A stretch of 64,000 nucleotides of DNA from the NCBI RefSeq assembly GCF_027887165.1, contig NC_077228.1:384066456-384130455 (forward strand). The letters are read 5' to 3'. The stretch comes from Monodelphis domestica (Eukaryota > Chordata > Mammalia > Didelphimorphia > Didelphidae). Position 1 is the first letter of the stretch; every line of letters begins with the position of its first letter. The notes beneath the pieces were generated by a model. The model saw nothing but the letters and a program-made list of their open reading frames with translations, ran no database searches and had not been told where the DNA came from. The translations under genes were made by a program, and so were the position numbers. This document shows positions 1 through 11,333 of this stretch, in pieces.

Positions 1-155
1 ATTTTACCTTTCAGTTCTGAGAGACCTAGACAGTTTTCTAATATGATTTCTTCAAATATGATATTGAGGTCCTTTTTTGTAATAGTTTTCAATTAGTTCA
101 CAGATTCTTAAATTATTTCTCCTCTGTTTTCCAAGTCAGTTGTTTTTGCTATGAT
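1..155 (-). mobile_element. L1 ORF1 fragment
   Basis: The reverse complement reads like the part of L1 ORF1 just before and into the RNA-binding domain: aaaacaactgacttggaaaa, then a segment resembling the conserved NLRI...E stretch and the IIxEN-type motif. It is decayed, with no open frame, and runs off the window edge. Confidence 0.55.
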
Positions 156-345
156 GTGTCTGAGTTCAAATCTGGCCGCAAACACTTGACCTGGGCAAGT
201 CACTTAACCTCTATTTGCCTCAATTTCCTTAAATGAAAAATGGGATAATAATAGAACCTAATTTTCAGGTTGTGAGAGTCAAACAAGATAATATTTGTAA
301 AGCATTTCACATAAAGTCTGGCACATAGTAGGTGATATAAATGTG
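155..345 (+). mobile_element. CORE-SINE/MIR-type copy
   Basis: It has the head gttcaaatctggcc (B-box-like), then gggcaagtcacttaacctct, the CORE stretch aaaatgggataataatag, and the tail tggcacatagtaggtgat. This order is that of a MIR/MAR-type CORE-SINE on the + strand. It directly abuts the L1 piece. Confidence 0.75.
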
Positions 346-690
346 TACTCCTTTTCCTCTTCTCACCTATTCTACTCAATGAGACTCACTTATATGAGAA
401 CTGATAATGCTAATTCAGTATGTATTTTAAGACAATAAAAATTGTCTTCCTAGTAATTTTTAATAAATTGTGTAAAGTAGTGGAAATACACATTGTATAT
501 CAGATTATGCATACACTCAGAACCCTCCCCCTAAACACACACTTCCATTAAAATGTAAGCTCACCAACCTTGAATAAATCACTCTCAAAGAAGCAAGAAA
601 TTCTGGCTGCCCTCCAATCAGAGTGAGAGAGAATTATGAATAGCTTCACTATCTCCCCATTTAATGTCCCAAAGATATTCCTTCATAGTT
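346..690. other. No recognised feature
   Basis: AT-rich unique-looking sequence. I see no exon, RNA gene or clear repeat. Confidence 0.5.
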
Positions 691-699
691 CCATATCCT

Positions 700-1290
700 A
701 GCCAACATGCATGCACCTATGTGCAGGATCGTGACTACAACTGCCAGTGGTCACCTCCACCTGTTGCGTCGTCACTCCCCCATCGCCACAGGTCTTGAAG
801 AGGGTGGACGGGGTTAGGATAGATGAGTGTGCACAAAGATACTTGTGCGTGAAAGAGATTTAAGGGGAAAAGCCAATGCACAGAGACAGTCCCACTCTCT
901 CGGCATTGGAAGCCTGGGTCCAGTGGCACGAAAAATTGTTATGTCTGGAGACTTCCTCAGCTGCACTGGATGGCCGTGTTGTCTTTTGTGCTCCAATATG
1001 CTCTAAGCACTCCACAGTGCTTTGCTGCGTCACCATCTCAGCCGTTGAACCTTCTTATTGGTTTCTTCCACCTGTTCCGCCAAATCAGTCTTCACATGCT
1101 GGGTGAGCAAAGCCCTGGTTCACCAGGGGTCGATGACCCGATGGCTACCCTCACAAGGTTTAGCCGGCCTGTCGAAGCCGTTGCCCGGGGTGTGGCCGCT
1201 GCCACATGCTAGCAGCTACTGGGAACCACAAATGAGAGCTGGGTGTCAGGTGGGGGTCAGAGGCTAGAGAGCTGCCCTAGGAGGGCACGA
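700..1290. repeat. GC-rich block, unclassified, probably retroposed
   Basis: About 600 bp that is clearly richer in GC and CpG than its AT-rich surroundings; for example ttagccggcctgtcgaagcc near 1,160 and ggcacgaaaaattgttatg near 925. Short open stretches occur on both strands without resemblance to a protein I know. It could be an internal part of a retroelement or a retroposed transcript read on the minus strand. I could not name the family. Confidence 0.3.
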
Positions 1291-2440
1291 CAAGCCCTCT
1301 GTACCAGAGATACTACCCCTCCCTGAGCACCCCATACACCCCACTTGCCCAAGTAACATAAGTCACTTCACCTTTCACCATCCCCAGAAATCCTAAAACC
1401 AGGAGAGCAAGCTGGTGATCTACAATGAAGTGGCAGGGAATTTCCTCACCAAGAGCTCCACATACAGATTAAATCACAAAGTAGTCTACCTCCCTTAAAA
1501 AAAAAATCCCTTAAAAAGGTTTTTCATCTGATCATTACCGAAAGTATTTGAGTTTCAGAACCATACTCAGTAAACATTTGCTGCCCCTTATTCTGCCCTT
1601 GAATAAAATAGGTTGAGCAAAAATTAGCTTTTTCCCATAGTTCTATCCATAAGTGTAGATGGAGTCTTTGATTGTATAAATGTTCCTCTGCCATTCTTCC
1701 TTTTACACACAAAAAAGTCCTGAAAGCCCCTCTGTTCTGTAGAACATTCCACTCTTTGTGTGTTCTGTATTGTTATATTCTTCTACACCGAATCTTAGTC
1801 TGCAATGAGAATTCACACTCAATTCAGTACAGTTATAGTCTCTGTAGCATTCCATTAACATCTAACCATGTTATTGATTGAAGAATTATACATGCTCCAT
1901 AGTGTTTAAGAGAACATTTGTTATTATTGGGCAAGAATCTGGGGCTTGTTCTTCTTTTCCCTTTCCTTCTCAATAGTCGGCACCGGTAATGACTTTCCCA
2001 TAACAGAGGGGTAAGTGTTTTGAGCTTGCTGAGTCCACAGTCTCAGGATCCTTGTTTTAACAGGGCCGTCATATGATCTCCGTTAGGATACCCCACACCC
2101 AAGTCTCCCGTCAGCCAGTCACAAAGTAACCCTTTCTGCTACCCTGGTGGGAACTGGAGTCATTCATTTTTAAGAAGTTAAAACGTTCAGAAACCAAAAG
2201 AAGTTTTTTTTTTTTAATCCTTTAAAAATTCACCTTTATTTCTCACCTACTTATGCATGCATGTGATGGGCCTAGATGTGGGACCATTAAAATGTGAATA
2301 CAGAGAAGATATTTTTGTCTGTGCTGCAGAAGGACCGTTGTCTATACATTCTTTCAATAATGTTTTTATTTTTTTTTTTAATCAGATCAGGGATTTCATT
2401 GAGAAATTCATTCTCCCAGTGAGGAAATATCCTGTACCGA
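1291..2440. other. No recognised feature (NT5DC1 intron)
   Basis: Moderately AT-rich sequence with short A and T runs near 1,500 and 2,207-2,217. No coding exon or clear repeat was recognised. Confidence 0.45.
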
Positions 2441-2444
2441 TGGG

Positions 2445-2600
2445 AAAGGAAGGAAGGAAGGAAGGAAGGAAGGAAGGAAGGAAGGAAGGAAGGAAGGAAG
2501 GAAGGAAGGAAGGAAGGAAGGAAGGAAAAAAGAAAGAAAGGAAGGAAAGAGAGGGAGGGAGGAAGGGAAGGAGGGAGGGAGGGAAGGATGGATGGATGAA
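2445..2600 (+). repeat. (GGAA)n microsatellite
   Basis: Pure AAGG units run from about 2,445 to 2,527 and then degrade into purine-rich AAAG/GGGA and GGAT units. Open frames of lysine, glutamate and glycine across it are artefacts of the repeat. Confidence 0.97.
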
Positions 2601-3159
2601 TCACCTTCTATAGTTTAATAAGAATTTATATATCTCATGCAAATACCAGAAAAAGTTGTCTTCGAATTACAAGGGAAAGAGCATTTAAGGTTTTCCCCAA
2701 AATTGCTAACTTCTATAAGCAAAGGAAAAGAACTGTGTGTTTATCTTTTGAACAACCGTCTATCAAACTCTGGGCCCCAGGAGTCAGTGTTATATAAATG
2801 TTAAAGAAGGTTCATGTGGAACAATGAAGGAAAGGATTTTCAGTGACATTGTCTTCCAGAGTCCACCAGCTGTTTTCAGTAACTACTTCTGTGTCCAGTC
2901 CTAGTTCCTGGGAGTTCTGAGTGGAACATTGGTTTGCAACATCTCTTGCATTCAGCTTGCCCTGCTAAATCCCCTACTACAGTAGATGCTTAAATTTTGG
3001 TCTTAAATTAAATTAGAAAGCCTAAATGACTTTATTATTTATATAATTTAGATGGGTCATAGTTTATAGTTTCTTTAGAGCAGAGAATGGATACTTAATA
3101 TTTGCTGAAAGAATTAATTGATTGTGTGGGTCCTACCAACCAAAGACATTTGAATGATT

Positions 3160-3325
3160 CTTCTTCAGAATCACAGATATGGAAGGGAATTAGTGATCTA
3201 GTCCCTCCTGTACATATAGCATTTTTTTAAACCCTTATATTCCATCTAAATATTGATTCCAAGGCAGAAGAGTGATAAGGGCTAAGCAACTGGGATTAAG
3301 TGGCTTACCCAGGGTCACTCCTTCA
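3160..3325 (-). mobile_element. CR1/L3-like tail followed by truncated SINE
   Basis: The stretch agaatcacagatatggaagg...tagtgatctagtcc resembles the 3' end of CR1/L3-type LINEs. It is followed from about 3,222 by a reverse-oriented SINE piece with gattccaaggcagaagagtg and taagtggcttacccagggtc. Confidence 0.55.
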
Positions 3326-3414
3326 TAGCATTTTTGATGTGTTGTCTTACCTCAAGTAAAAGCCTACCTCTCAAACTTCCATACAAAACAGATTTTCCTC
3401 TTCCCCATTGTGGT

Positions 3415-3652
3415 AGTGGTGGTTGTTGTTCACTTATGCCCAATTCTTGTGGTCCCATAAGCATAACAATACAATCCATGGGATTTTCCTGGCAGATGAT
3501 ACTGGAGTGGTTTGCTATTTCCTTCTCCAGTGGATTAAGGCAGAGAAATTAATGACTTGCCCAGGGTCACACAGTGAGCAGATGTCTGAAGCCAAAATTG
3601 AACTTAGGTTTTCCTGATTCTAGGCCAGTGCTCCATCCACTGAGCAATCTAA
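3415..3652 (-). mobile_element. Marsupial tRNA-related SINE (TTTGCCAAG type)
   Basis: Reverse copy: ggttgttgttcacttatgcc, ctggagtggtttgctatttc, cttgcccagggtcacacagt, and the head end ccatccactgagcaatct. The element is nearly full length and diverged. Confidence 0.85.
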
Positions 3653-3785
3653 ATACATCCATGTTGCAGCCTGTTAAATACTTGAAAATAACTATCATGC
3701 TCCCCCAATTAGTCTTTTATAGGCTAAATCTCCCCTATTTTGTTAGTTCCTCCTCTTATGACATGGCCTCATGGTGTCCTTGGTA
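3653..3785 (-). mobile_element. Possible CR1/L3-like fragment
   Basis: The wording of caatctaaatacatccatgt, then a run resembling the interior of CR1/L3 tails (aggctaaatctcccctattt). Weak support. Confidence 0.3.
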
Positions 3786-4460
3786 GGATAAAAGGCTCAT
3801 GGAGACAGATGCATTATAAATACCTTAACAAAAATGCATAAATGTATATACTCAGGAGCTTAATAAACATTTCATGATAGTAACTACCAATAAGGATACT
3901 CTGCGTTCTTATGACATCTCTTTATGATATGGATACCTAAAGGAATGTTCTATCTGCAGACAGCTTAGTTTACTTCAAGAGAGGCAATGTGGATGCAGGG
4001 TTGACCCGAAGCCAGAAAGAACTACAGCTATGGGCTAGGATACACCCCTGGCTGCTGGGCGCTCCATCTCCTGGCGCTCTGGTCCAGCTTGGAGAGAAGG
4101 GGATTCCTGCCGAGGGTGTGATGACTTAGACACCCACGAACAGACATTACCTCTGTCCTTTTATATCGTGGTTGGCCTTGTGAAGCATTTCCTGGGTACC
4201 TTTTGGTCACAGCTCTAAGGAAGCGGCCTGACCTGGAGAAGCTCCCTCTCTCCCCAACTTCTCACAGGAATGAAGCAGTGAGTCCCGTCCCCGCATCCCT
4301 CCCCCCCCCATCCCCTTTAGGATTAAAGAAATGCATTCTTGGCCTCCCTGTGACTAGGGAGCTGTGTAGCCTCAGCAGGCCCTAGGGTGATGGGGATGCC
4401 TAACTTCTGCAGAGCATTCCCAGAGGGATCCTCTCTGGAAGCTCACAGCCCTGGGAGGGA
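3786..4460. other. No recognised feature
   Basis: Mixed composition with a locally GC-richer patch at about 4,030-4,320 that contains a C-run at 4,300-4,308. No gene was recognised. Confidence 0.4.
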
Positions 4461-4461
4461 G

Positions 4462-4672
4462 GTGCCTTGGTTGCTCCGTTGTGTCCAACTCTTAGTGACC
4501 CCCACACTACAGCCGTCCACGAGGTGTTCTTGGCACTGAAGTGCTTTGCCATTTCCTTCTTTTGTCAGGAAAGCAGAAGTTAAGTGATTTGTATCAGGGT
4601 CATGTAGTTAGGAAGGTCAGATTTGACCTTGGGCCCTCTTGATTCCAGGCTCTTAACTACTGAGGCATAGAG
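4462..4672 (-). mobile_element. Marsupial tRNA-related SINE (TTTGCCAAG type), diverged
   Basis: ttgctccgttgtgtccaact, tgctttgccatttccttctt and ttgattccaggctcttaact follow the order of the reverse SINE, with heavy divergence. Confidence 0.7.
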
Positions 4673-4679
4673 GCCTCAG

Positions 4680-4815
4680 GTGCTATTATTATCTTCATTT
4701 TACAGAAACTGAGGTACAAAAAAGGTACAAAAATGACTTACCTAGGGGTCCCAGAGAGGACAATTCAATCTTCTTAATTACAATTCCAGCACTATCCACT
4801 GCACTACCTTGATGC
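4680..4815 (-). mobile_element. MIR fragment
   Basis: tattatcttcattttacaga, aactgaggtac and atgacttacctaggggtccc follow the MIR CORE order in reverse. Confidence 0.65.
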
Positions 4816-5705
4816 CTATGAAATTAGGTCATTGAATTAAGTGTAATTTTTTTTTCTGGTGCAAAAGGAAAAGTTTCTATGATTTAGATTCTTTGTACAC
4901 ACTCAAAACCAAGCTTGTTTCTCATTTTATACTCATGTTGTCATTTCCTGCTCTGGCCACAACAGATTATTAACTTTAATCTATGATGAGAAATGTTTTA
5001 TAATGGACCAGCCCCAGAACCTATAGACTTAGCCCTAGTCATCTTGTTTCTGTTTCCCAAAGAATATTTTCTCAAACCCAAAACCATTTTACATGTGTTA
5101 ACCTAATTCTGCTCATTATAGAAAAGCAGTATGGCGTAAGTTATAGAGAAGAGACCGAGCTACATGGGGAGAGTTTCCTGACACATAATACGCCGATACA
5201 TAATCAATGCTGACTCTTACTGACTCATCTGAGAGGTTCCCTCTGTTGAGAAGTCACAGATCCAATTCTAGTTCTTATTTCTATGAAAAGTTAACTTTAT
5301 TAGAGGCACTCAGATTTTTCCCAAATCTAGGCTTCTATAGGTCATTTGCAAAAACTGTTATATAGACTGCAAAGACTCCTATCCTTGTAGTTACATATCC
5401 TGCAGTGACCTACCAGACGTTCTCTGCCTCTTATACGCATGCTTGCCTCAATCTCACTGCCTCCACTCTTCAACACCACTTGAATTTATTTCACATGCTT
5501 CTGCTAATGTAACCTTTAAATGTCTTGATCATGCCCACTTTCTCCTTTTCCTCTTATTTATCTCAGTGGAATTACCAACCTAAAAGGGCTAACTCTAAAA
5601 AAATTTTTGCCATCTAAGAGCCACAATGTTGGTGCAAGAATATAAAAGTTCTGAAGAATAAAACTCCTAAAATCTCTTTAATCCTATAAACTGGTTGTAG
5701 TTGGT
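4816..5705. other. No recognised feature
   Basis: AT-rich intron sequence. The stretch at 5,405-5,570 is pyrimidine-rich and may be an old L2 piece, but I could not confirm it. Confidence 0.4.
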
Positions 5706-5707
5706 TG

Positions 5708-5960
5708 GAAGCAGTGGATAGCTGTGTAGCCCAGTGGATAGAGGAAAGGATCTGAAGTCAGGAACACTGAACTTCCTGAGTTCAAATCTGACTTTAGACA
5801 CTTACTAACCATGTGATACCAGGCAAAACACTTTATTCTGTTTGCCTCCAGTGAACTGGAGGAGCAAATGGTAAACCATTCTGGTATCTTTGCCAAGAAG
5901 ACCCCAAATGGTGTCACAAAGAGTTGTACATGACTGAAATGACTAAATAAAAAAAAAATT
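5708..5960 (+). mobile_element. Marsupial tRNA-related SINE (TTTGCCAAG type)
   Basis: tagcccagtggatagaggaa, gagttcaaatctgac, ggagcaaatggtaaaccatt, ctttgccaagaagacccc and an A-rich 3' end near 5,950. Near full length. Confidence 0.9.
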
Positions 5961-6690
5961 AGTTGAAAAGAGAAGAAAAATGGTGGGGGAAGGTGGTGGT
6001 ATTTATAAAGGGGGTTTGGGGACACAGGATTGAGGAAAGAACTCCAAGGCTGGCTTCTACAGCCATAGTGCCAAGTTTGGAAGTGGGTAGCTCTTTCAGC
6101 GAGATAGCCAAGGTCAAGGGAAATGAGATGGCAGAAAACAGAGACCTCAAAACAGTTCGAAGGAACGGGAGAGTGCGAACAGAGAATATATCTGAAAGCT
6201 AAACCAGCAACAGGAAACTTGGGCCAGAAATTAGGAGAGCCAAAAAGAAAATATTAGTCAGGTTTACTAATCTGTTCACCCTGGGAACACTCCTGGCAGC
6301 TAGAAGAATAACAGTCCCCTTTGCAGCATGTCCTAAGGCAAGGTTAAGTTGGAGCTGGGTAGACAAGTGATTTCCCAAACTGGATAAATTCCAACTGACC
6401 CAGCCTCAACTATTTTTGTAATGCCCGGCATGGTGGAATAGTTTTTCATTACCACTGAACAATCGAGCAGTTTCTTCTATTCTTTACTGAGTCAAGGAGA
6501 CATGGAATGTGTTTGTCACAGAAGTCCATCAGGGACTGGGGAAATGAGAAAGGTATGAGTTTTGTGGTCCTCAGGCACTTTGTTTCCATTCGTTCACCGC
6601 CAAATATAGGAATGCCACCCTGAAACAAGGCTTTTTAATCGTTTGTAGATTAACTATGTAATGTGGATATTTTTTTCTGTGTACATGTAT
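5961..6690. other. No recognised feature
   Basis: Unique-looking intronic sequence. A 79-residue open stretch at 5,963-6,202 has no recognisable similarity and is treated as chance. Confidence 0.4.
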
Positions 6691-6691
6691 T

Positions 6692-6693
<2 letters not shown>

Positions 6694-6742
<49 letters not shown>
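6694..6742 (+). repeat. (TG)n microsatellite
   Basis: About 24 uninterrupted TG units. Confidence 0.97.
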
Positions 6743-6747
<5 letters not shown>

Positions 6748-7399
6748 ACTTACTTCACTGGTTGAACTGACACTGACCTACAGAAAAGTTCATGGTTAAG
6801 AAGAAAGAGAGCTTTATGTTCTTCTGTTTCCCCAGGAGAATAATAACACTGTGAAGAGGGAAAACTGAGTTTTGTTTTTATTGGGTAATATTGGAAAAAT
6901 TCTTAAGGAAAAATTTTCCTATGTAGTCTTCCAGATCTCTTTGTCGTGGATTTCTGTTGTTAGGGAAATATCCTCCCAGATGAAGAATTTACTAAGCTCT
7001 GTGATTGTTTACTGGGCCTGGAATGCTTAAAATATTCTCCTTAGTACTTCTCAGCAATCTACCTAATAAACCTTTTTTTTTGTTTGTTTATGTTGCAGTT
7101 GCTTTTATTTGTCTTTGATAAAATCTTCTCTTAATACCATAATGAAACTCTCTCCTTTTTCATGTCATTTTCTATGGTCAGTAAAATAATTATTTGCATT
7201 TTGAATTGCTAATCTTAGACTGATCAAATCTGACTGGTATATGTACATGATGAATGCCTGATCTAGTGTCTACTTAGCATTAAGATATTGATTGCATAGC
7301 TCTGTAGAATGAGAGCTTTAGAATGTCTCCCTTGTGTCAGTGGTGCTCATGATATGAAGATAATTTTTTTTTTTTGAGGAGTTACTTCTAAATGAAAAC

Positions 7400-7540
7400 T
7401 AACCACTAAGCCAGCTAGATGGCAAAATGGATAGAATGCTAGGCCTGGAGGCTGGAGGACCTAGATTCAAAACTGGCCTCAGATACTTCCTAGCTATGCA
7501 ACCGACCCTGGGCAAGTCATGTAACCCTGATTACCTAATC
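7400..7540 (+). mobile_element. Marsupial SINE, plus copy of an inverted pair
   Basis: gccagctagatggcaaaatg, ggaggacctagattcaaaac, cttcctagctatgcaaccga and ccctgggcaagtcatgtaac. It is followed at once by a T-run and a reverse copy of the same SINE type. Confidence 0.85.
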
Positions 7541-7549
7541 CTTTCCCTG

Positions 7550-7737
7550 TTTTTTTTTTTAACCCTTACCTTCTGCCTTGTTGATACTAAAACAGAAGAG
7601 CAGTAAGGGCTAGGCAGTGGGGGTTAAGTGATTTGCCCAGGATCACCCAGCTAGGAAGTATCTGGGGTCCGATTTGAACCCAGGACCTCCAGTCTCTAGG
7701 CCTGGCTTTCAATCCACTGAGCCACCTAGCTGCCCCC
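7550..7737 (-). mobile_element. Marsupial SINE (CAGTATTGA type), minus copy of an inverted pair
   Basis: It starts with a T-run (the poly-A tail read in reverse), then aacccttaccttctgccttg, aagagcagtaagggctaggc, gtgatttgcccaggatcacc, and ends with ccactgagccacctagctgc. The head end is well preserved. Confidence 0.9.
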
Positions 7738-7751
7738 TCCCTTATTTCTTA

Positions 7752-7756
7752 GAGGA

Positions 7757-7792
<36 letters not shown>

Positions 7793-7861
7793 CAGAGACA
7801 GAGACAGAGACAGAGACAGAGACAGAGACAGAGACAGAGAGACAGAGAGACAGAGAGAGAG
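7752..7861 (+). repeat. (GA)n / (GACAGA)n compound microsatellite
   Basis: GA units, then about twelve GACAGA hexamers, then GA units again. It borders the head of the preceding SINE. The alternating Arg-Asp (plus) and Ser-Val (minus) open frames are repeat artefacts. Confidence 0.97.
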
Positions 7862-8256
7862 CACTGCTCCTCTGGTGACTCCTGTGGCATCTGTCTGCCC
7901 CCGTAGCTGGGGTGGCCTCTTGCAGGCATCTCCAGCGACTATGAAGGGATTTGCTTTGTGGTAGTCTTGGCATTTGTCAACATCTTAAAGGTCTTCTCTT
8001 TCTGCTCTGGTTAGGGTTGTGATTCCCTTCAACCAAGCTCTTTGCGGTAGCAACAGAGCATCTGACCAGGAATTCCATTTGGCTTAGCTCAGCCAGGAGG
8101 AGAGTCTTGGTGACCTTTGGGAAGTATTGTCCTTGGAGCTCTTTACTGGAACCCTTTTTCTCTAGAGGTCCAGCGATGGGAAAGCTCCTAGCCACAGACT
8201 CCACATTCAGAGAGAGTAGTCAGAAACGTCAATGTCTGGCACCAGGTACAAGAAGA

Positions 8257-8540
8257 AACAGCTAGGTGCTAAAGTGGATAGAATGCTGAGCCTGAAGTCA
8301 GGAACTGACCGGTCAGAAATTCAAATCCAGCCTCATACAGTGAATAGCTGTGGGGCCTTGGGCAAGTCACTTTACTTCTGTTTGTTTCAGTTTTCTCGTC
8401 TATAAAATGGAGATTAATAATAGCACTGATCTCCCAGGGTTGTTTGTGAGGATCCAATGAGGTCATTTTTGTAAAACACTTAGCATAGTGTCTGGAGCAG
8501 AGTAGGCACTATATAAAGGTTTATTATTGTTTATTATTAT
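8257..8540 (+). mobile_element. CORE-SINE (MAR/MIR type), near full length
   Basis: In order: aaacagctaggtgctaaagt, attcaaatccagcctcatac, ccttgggcaagtcactttac, the CORE stretch ataaaatggagattaataat, ccagggttgtttgtgaggat, and the tail gagtaggcactatataaagg. It is one of the best preserved CORE-SINEs here. Confidence 0.9.
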
Positions 8541-8644
8541 TAATATCATCCCTTTTCAACCATGGATTCTGATATAAGTAAAAAAAATTGAAGTGAATTG
8601 CTTACTAATTTCCTCTCCTTAGCACTTGAGTGGGGTTATTAAAC

Positions 8645-8841
8645 CAGTGTTATTTCTATAACACTATGGAGTGCAGACAGAACCAGTCTAAAATATATTA
8701 GAAAATATTTAACAAAGTAAAGAAATATACAATAAAACAAAGATGATGTTAACATGTGGTTTTCTGAGTCAATACGCAATTCCCAGAATTCCTTGAGTGG
8801 GTTTTAGCGGCCCCTGTTTCAATTTGAGTTTGAGACCACTG
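8645..8841 (-). mobile_element. hAT-like MITE, copy 1
   Basis: It shares an AT-rich interior (gaaccagtctaaaatatatt, atttaacaaagtaaagaaat, acaaagatgatgtta) and the terminus tttgagtttgagaccactg with copies at 11,637 (opposite orientation) and 49,836. The left end is fuzzy, and no coding capacity is seen. Confidence 0.6.
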
Positions 8842-9049
8842 ACTTAGATCACCCGGAGCAGCTGGCAGCAATGCCCCCTAAAGCCTATGCAGCCCTTCAG
8901 GGGGGCCCTTGTCCTAAATCAGCTCAGAGATGATAGATATCCATCCCTGGTTTACCAGCAGTCACTTTGGAAGTGGTATTTCTCACAATCCGATCTTCCT
9001 AAAAGGAAAAAGAAGCAAAAGCGACTCTGTATTCACACCGCAGAGCATG

Positions 9050-9300
9050 TCATTATCTCTGATGGGCATTCATCTGCAAGTCTGAATGCCATTCATTCAG
9101 TAGTTCTTCAGCACGTTCTGTGGGCAAACACTGTTGCAGGGACTGGGGAGGATGTGGAGGTGGAGCAGAGAGGCCCAGGGACAGGCGGTCATGGATGTCT
9201 TCTCCTAGAGGAGAGGCATGGTTTTGGTTTGTGTGTGTGTGTGTCCTTGGTCCAGTGCCAGGTACATAGGAGGCACTTAATAGATGCTTATTAATCTGTT
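9050..9300. mobile_element. L2 pieces in both orientations (remnant)
   Basis: attcattcagtagttcttca...ctgtgggcaaacactgttgc reads as an L2 tail in reverse. ggtccagtgccaggtacata followed by ggcacttaatagatgctta reads as an L2 tail forward. A 135-residue open stretch at 8,887-9,294 crosses these repeats and is not considered a gene. Confidence 0.5.
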
Positions 9301-9532
9301 GATCAAGTAATAAGACCTTGTGCTTCCTTTATGTGACTTACAGAAAGGGCTGCATTGGTGCTATACAAATAATGCATTAGATCACTGTAAAGTAGAGTTC
9401 CTTGTGAAGTCCTCACAGTGAGGTCATTCCTAGGCAGCCTGGTGTGCTGCAGCCACAAGCATAAGGAAATAATGTCATCTACGGCTGAAAAGGCAGATTA
9501 TGAAGGATCTTGAATTTATTCATTAAGGCAGT

Positions 9533-9757
9533 GTTGTTTAGTCATTTCAGTCGCTTCACACTCTTTCTGACCTCATCTGGGGTTTTCTTCGAAGACATAT
9601 CAGCCTTCTCCAACTCACCTTACAGATGAGGAAACTGAGGCAAACAGGGTTAAGTGACCCATTCAGGATCACACAGCCACTAAGTGTCAGAGGCCAGATT
9701 TGAACTCAGGTCTTCTTGACTCTGGGCCTGGCACACTTAACCACCTAGCTTTCCTCA
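9533..9757 (-). mobile_element. Marsupial tRNA-related SINE (TTTGCCAAG type)
   Basis: ttgtttagtcatttcagtcg, ggggttttcttcg, gatgaggaaactgaggcaaa, aagtgtcagaggccagattt and ccacctagctttcct. A full-length reverse copy. Confidence 0.9.
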
Positions 9758-10690
9758 GTCAGCAATGGGGAAGTACTAAAGGTTTTTGAATAAAAGATTT
9801 TCCTATATTACCAGTTCATATGACCTGAGGAGTGAAAGAAGAGAGTGAACCAGTCCTGTGATGACTACATTCCTTCCACTAGCACAGATCAGTAACTCAT
9901 CTATAATTAACAATCTTAGAAAAGTGGATTGGATTACCAGGAGGCCAAAAGACTTTCCCAAGGTCACTTAGCCAACTTGATTCCCAAGAGGGACTCAAAT
10001 CCATTAAAGACTCACCTTCCCAGCCCCAAGGCCATCCTTCTTTGTGGCATAAACAGTACATAAACAGCAGCCATGATAAAGGACAGACTGGAGGCAGAAA
10101 CCCTTGCTGAGAACCCAGGGGTAGGTTTTAGAGAGGATCTGGACAAGTTTTGCAAAGGATAGGCCCATTGATGGGTTGGATTCTGCATCACAGATCCTGC
10201 TTCTTTTCAAATCCCAGTTTCCTAATATGACTCCTAATTTTTTTTTTTTTAGCTCTTTGCTCTCTGTGAAACCTTTGGTTACCACAACTACTTCCGGTCC
10301 TCCTATTCCAGTCACTGCCAGAGGCCCCATCATCCCCTTCAGGTCTACCTGAAGAAGCCTCCAGGAAGTCAACAAGCATTTAATAAGCCCCTAACCTACT
10401 TCGTGCTCCTAACTATTGCTCATTTACAATAACTCTAAGAGGGAAATGCAATTCAAAGTCAGCTCCTCCAAAAACTCACCAACCCAGTGGGATTTGCCTG
10501 AATCTTGGGGCAGAGGATGGACCCTCCTTCCTAGCCCCTCTCACTTCAGTGAAAGTGGAATAAGATCTGAGATGCATTCCATGCTCTAGAGGTTAGATGC
10601 TATAGAAGGTGTATCCCTAGGGTTTAACCCTTCTGGGTAGTCATAGGGTTGGGGATTTCCTTGTGAAAATGAGGCAGGTGCAGGAGAAAC
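9758..10690. other. Mostly unique intron sequence
   Basis: It contains a T-run at 10,239-10,250 and a short L2-like tail (gtcaacaagcatttaataag) at about 10,366. No exon was recognised. Confidence 0.4.
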
Positions 10691-10882
10691 AATAGTGGTC
10701 TGGATGCCAAAAAAACCTCTCTGCTCCAGATCTCATGCTACTATCTTTGTGACCCTGGCAAAGCCATTTATAATCTCTCTTTTCTCAGCTGCGAAATAGA
10801 GAAAGCAATCCTTGTACATATGGCACAGGATTGTAGTGAGGAAAGGGCTCTGCAAGCCTTGAAGTGATAGGTGGCTGCAGGA
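10690..10882 (+). mobile_element. MIR-type SINE, diverged
   Basis: tggtctggatgccaaaaaaa, tttgtgaccctggcaaagcc, tctcagctgcgaaatagaga and aagggctctgcaagccttga follow the MIR order. Confidence 0.6.
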
Positions 10883-11097
10883 ACTCTGTTGTTCTAAGAC
10901 AAGCCGATAGTGATGGAGCTAAGCTTCATGAGGCAATGTTTTTTCTCTTTTCACCTAGTTACAATAAGTAACTTTTATTTGAGTTCAGATTGGGCTGTGG
11001 TTTTCTTAGGATTTAGATACCCTCTGAATGCATGGTTTATCATGGAGCAATATAAGCCTTAGAAATATACTTCTTTTTAATGTTTTCTCCTTTTTTG

Positions 11098-11333
11098 TCC
11101 AATTGTTTTTAATCATGTCTGACTCTTTGTGATGCCATTTGGAGTTTTCTTGGCAAAGATACTGGAATGGTTTACCATTTATTTCTCTATCTCATTTTTC
11201 AAATGAAGAAACTGAGGCAAAAAAAGTTAAGTGACTTGCCCAGGGTCAAATAGCTAGGAAGGATCTGTGGCTCAATTTAACTCAGGAAGATGAGTCTTCT
11301 TCACTGCATCCACTAAGCCACCCAGCTTCCCCA
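11098..11333 (-). mobile_element. Marsupial tRNA-related SINE (TTTGCCAAG type)
   Basis: catgtctgactctttgtgat, ttttcttggcaaagatactg, gaagaaactgaggcaaaaaa, cttgcccagggtc and ccactaagccacccagcttc. Confidence 0.9.

Noticed and set aside
2257-2613. 118-residue open frame
   Set aside because: It is driven by the (GGAA)n microsatellite.
7674-7973. Open frames with alternating Arg-Asp or Ser-Val
   Set aside because: They are translations of the GACAGA microsatellite and the neighbouring SINE.
8887-9294. 135-residue open frame
   Set aside because: It runs across L2 pieces in both orientations, has no recognised domain and no splice sites of note.
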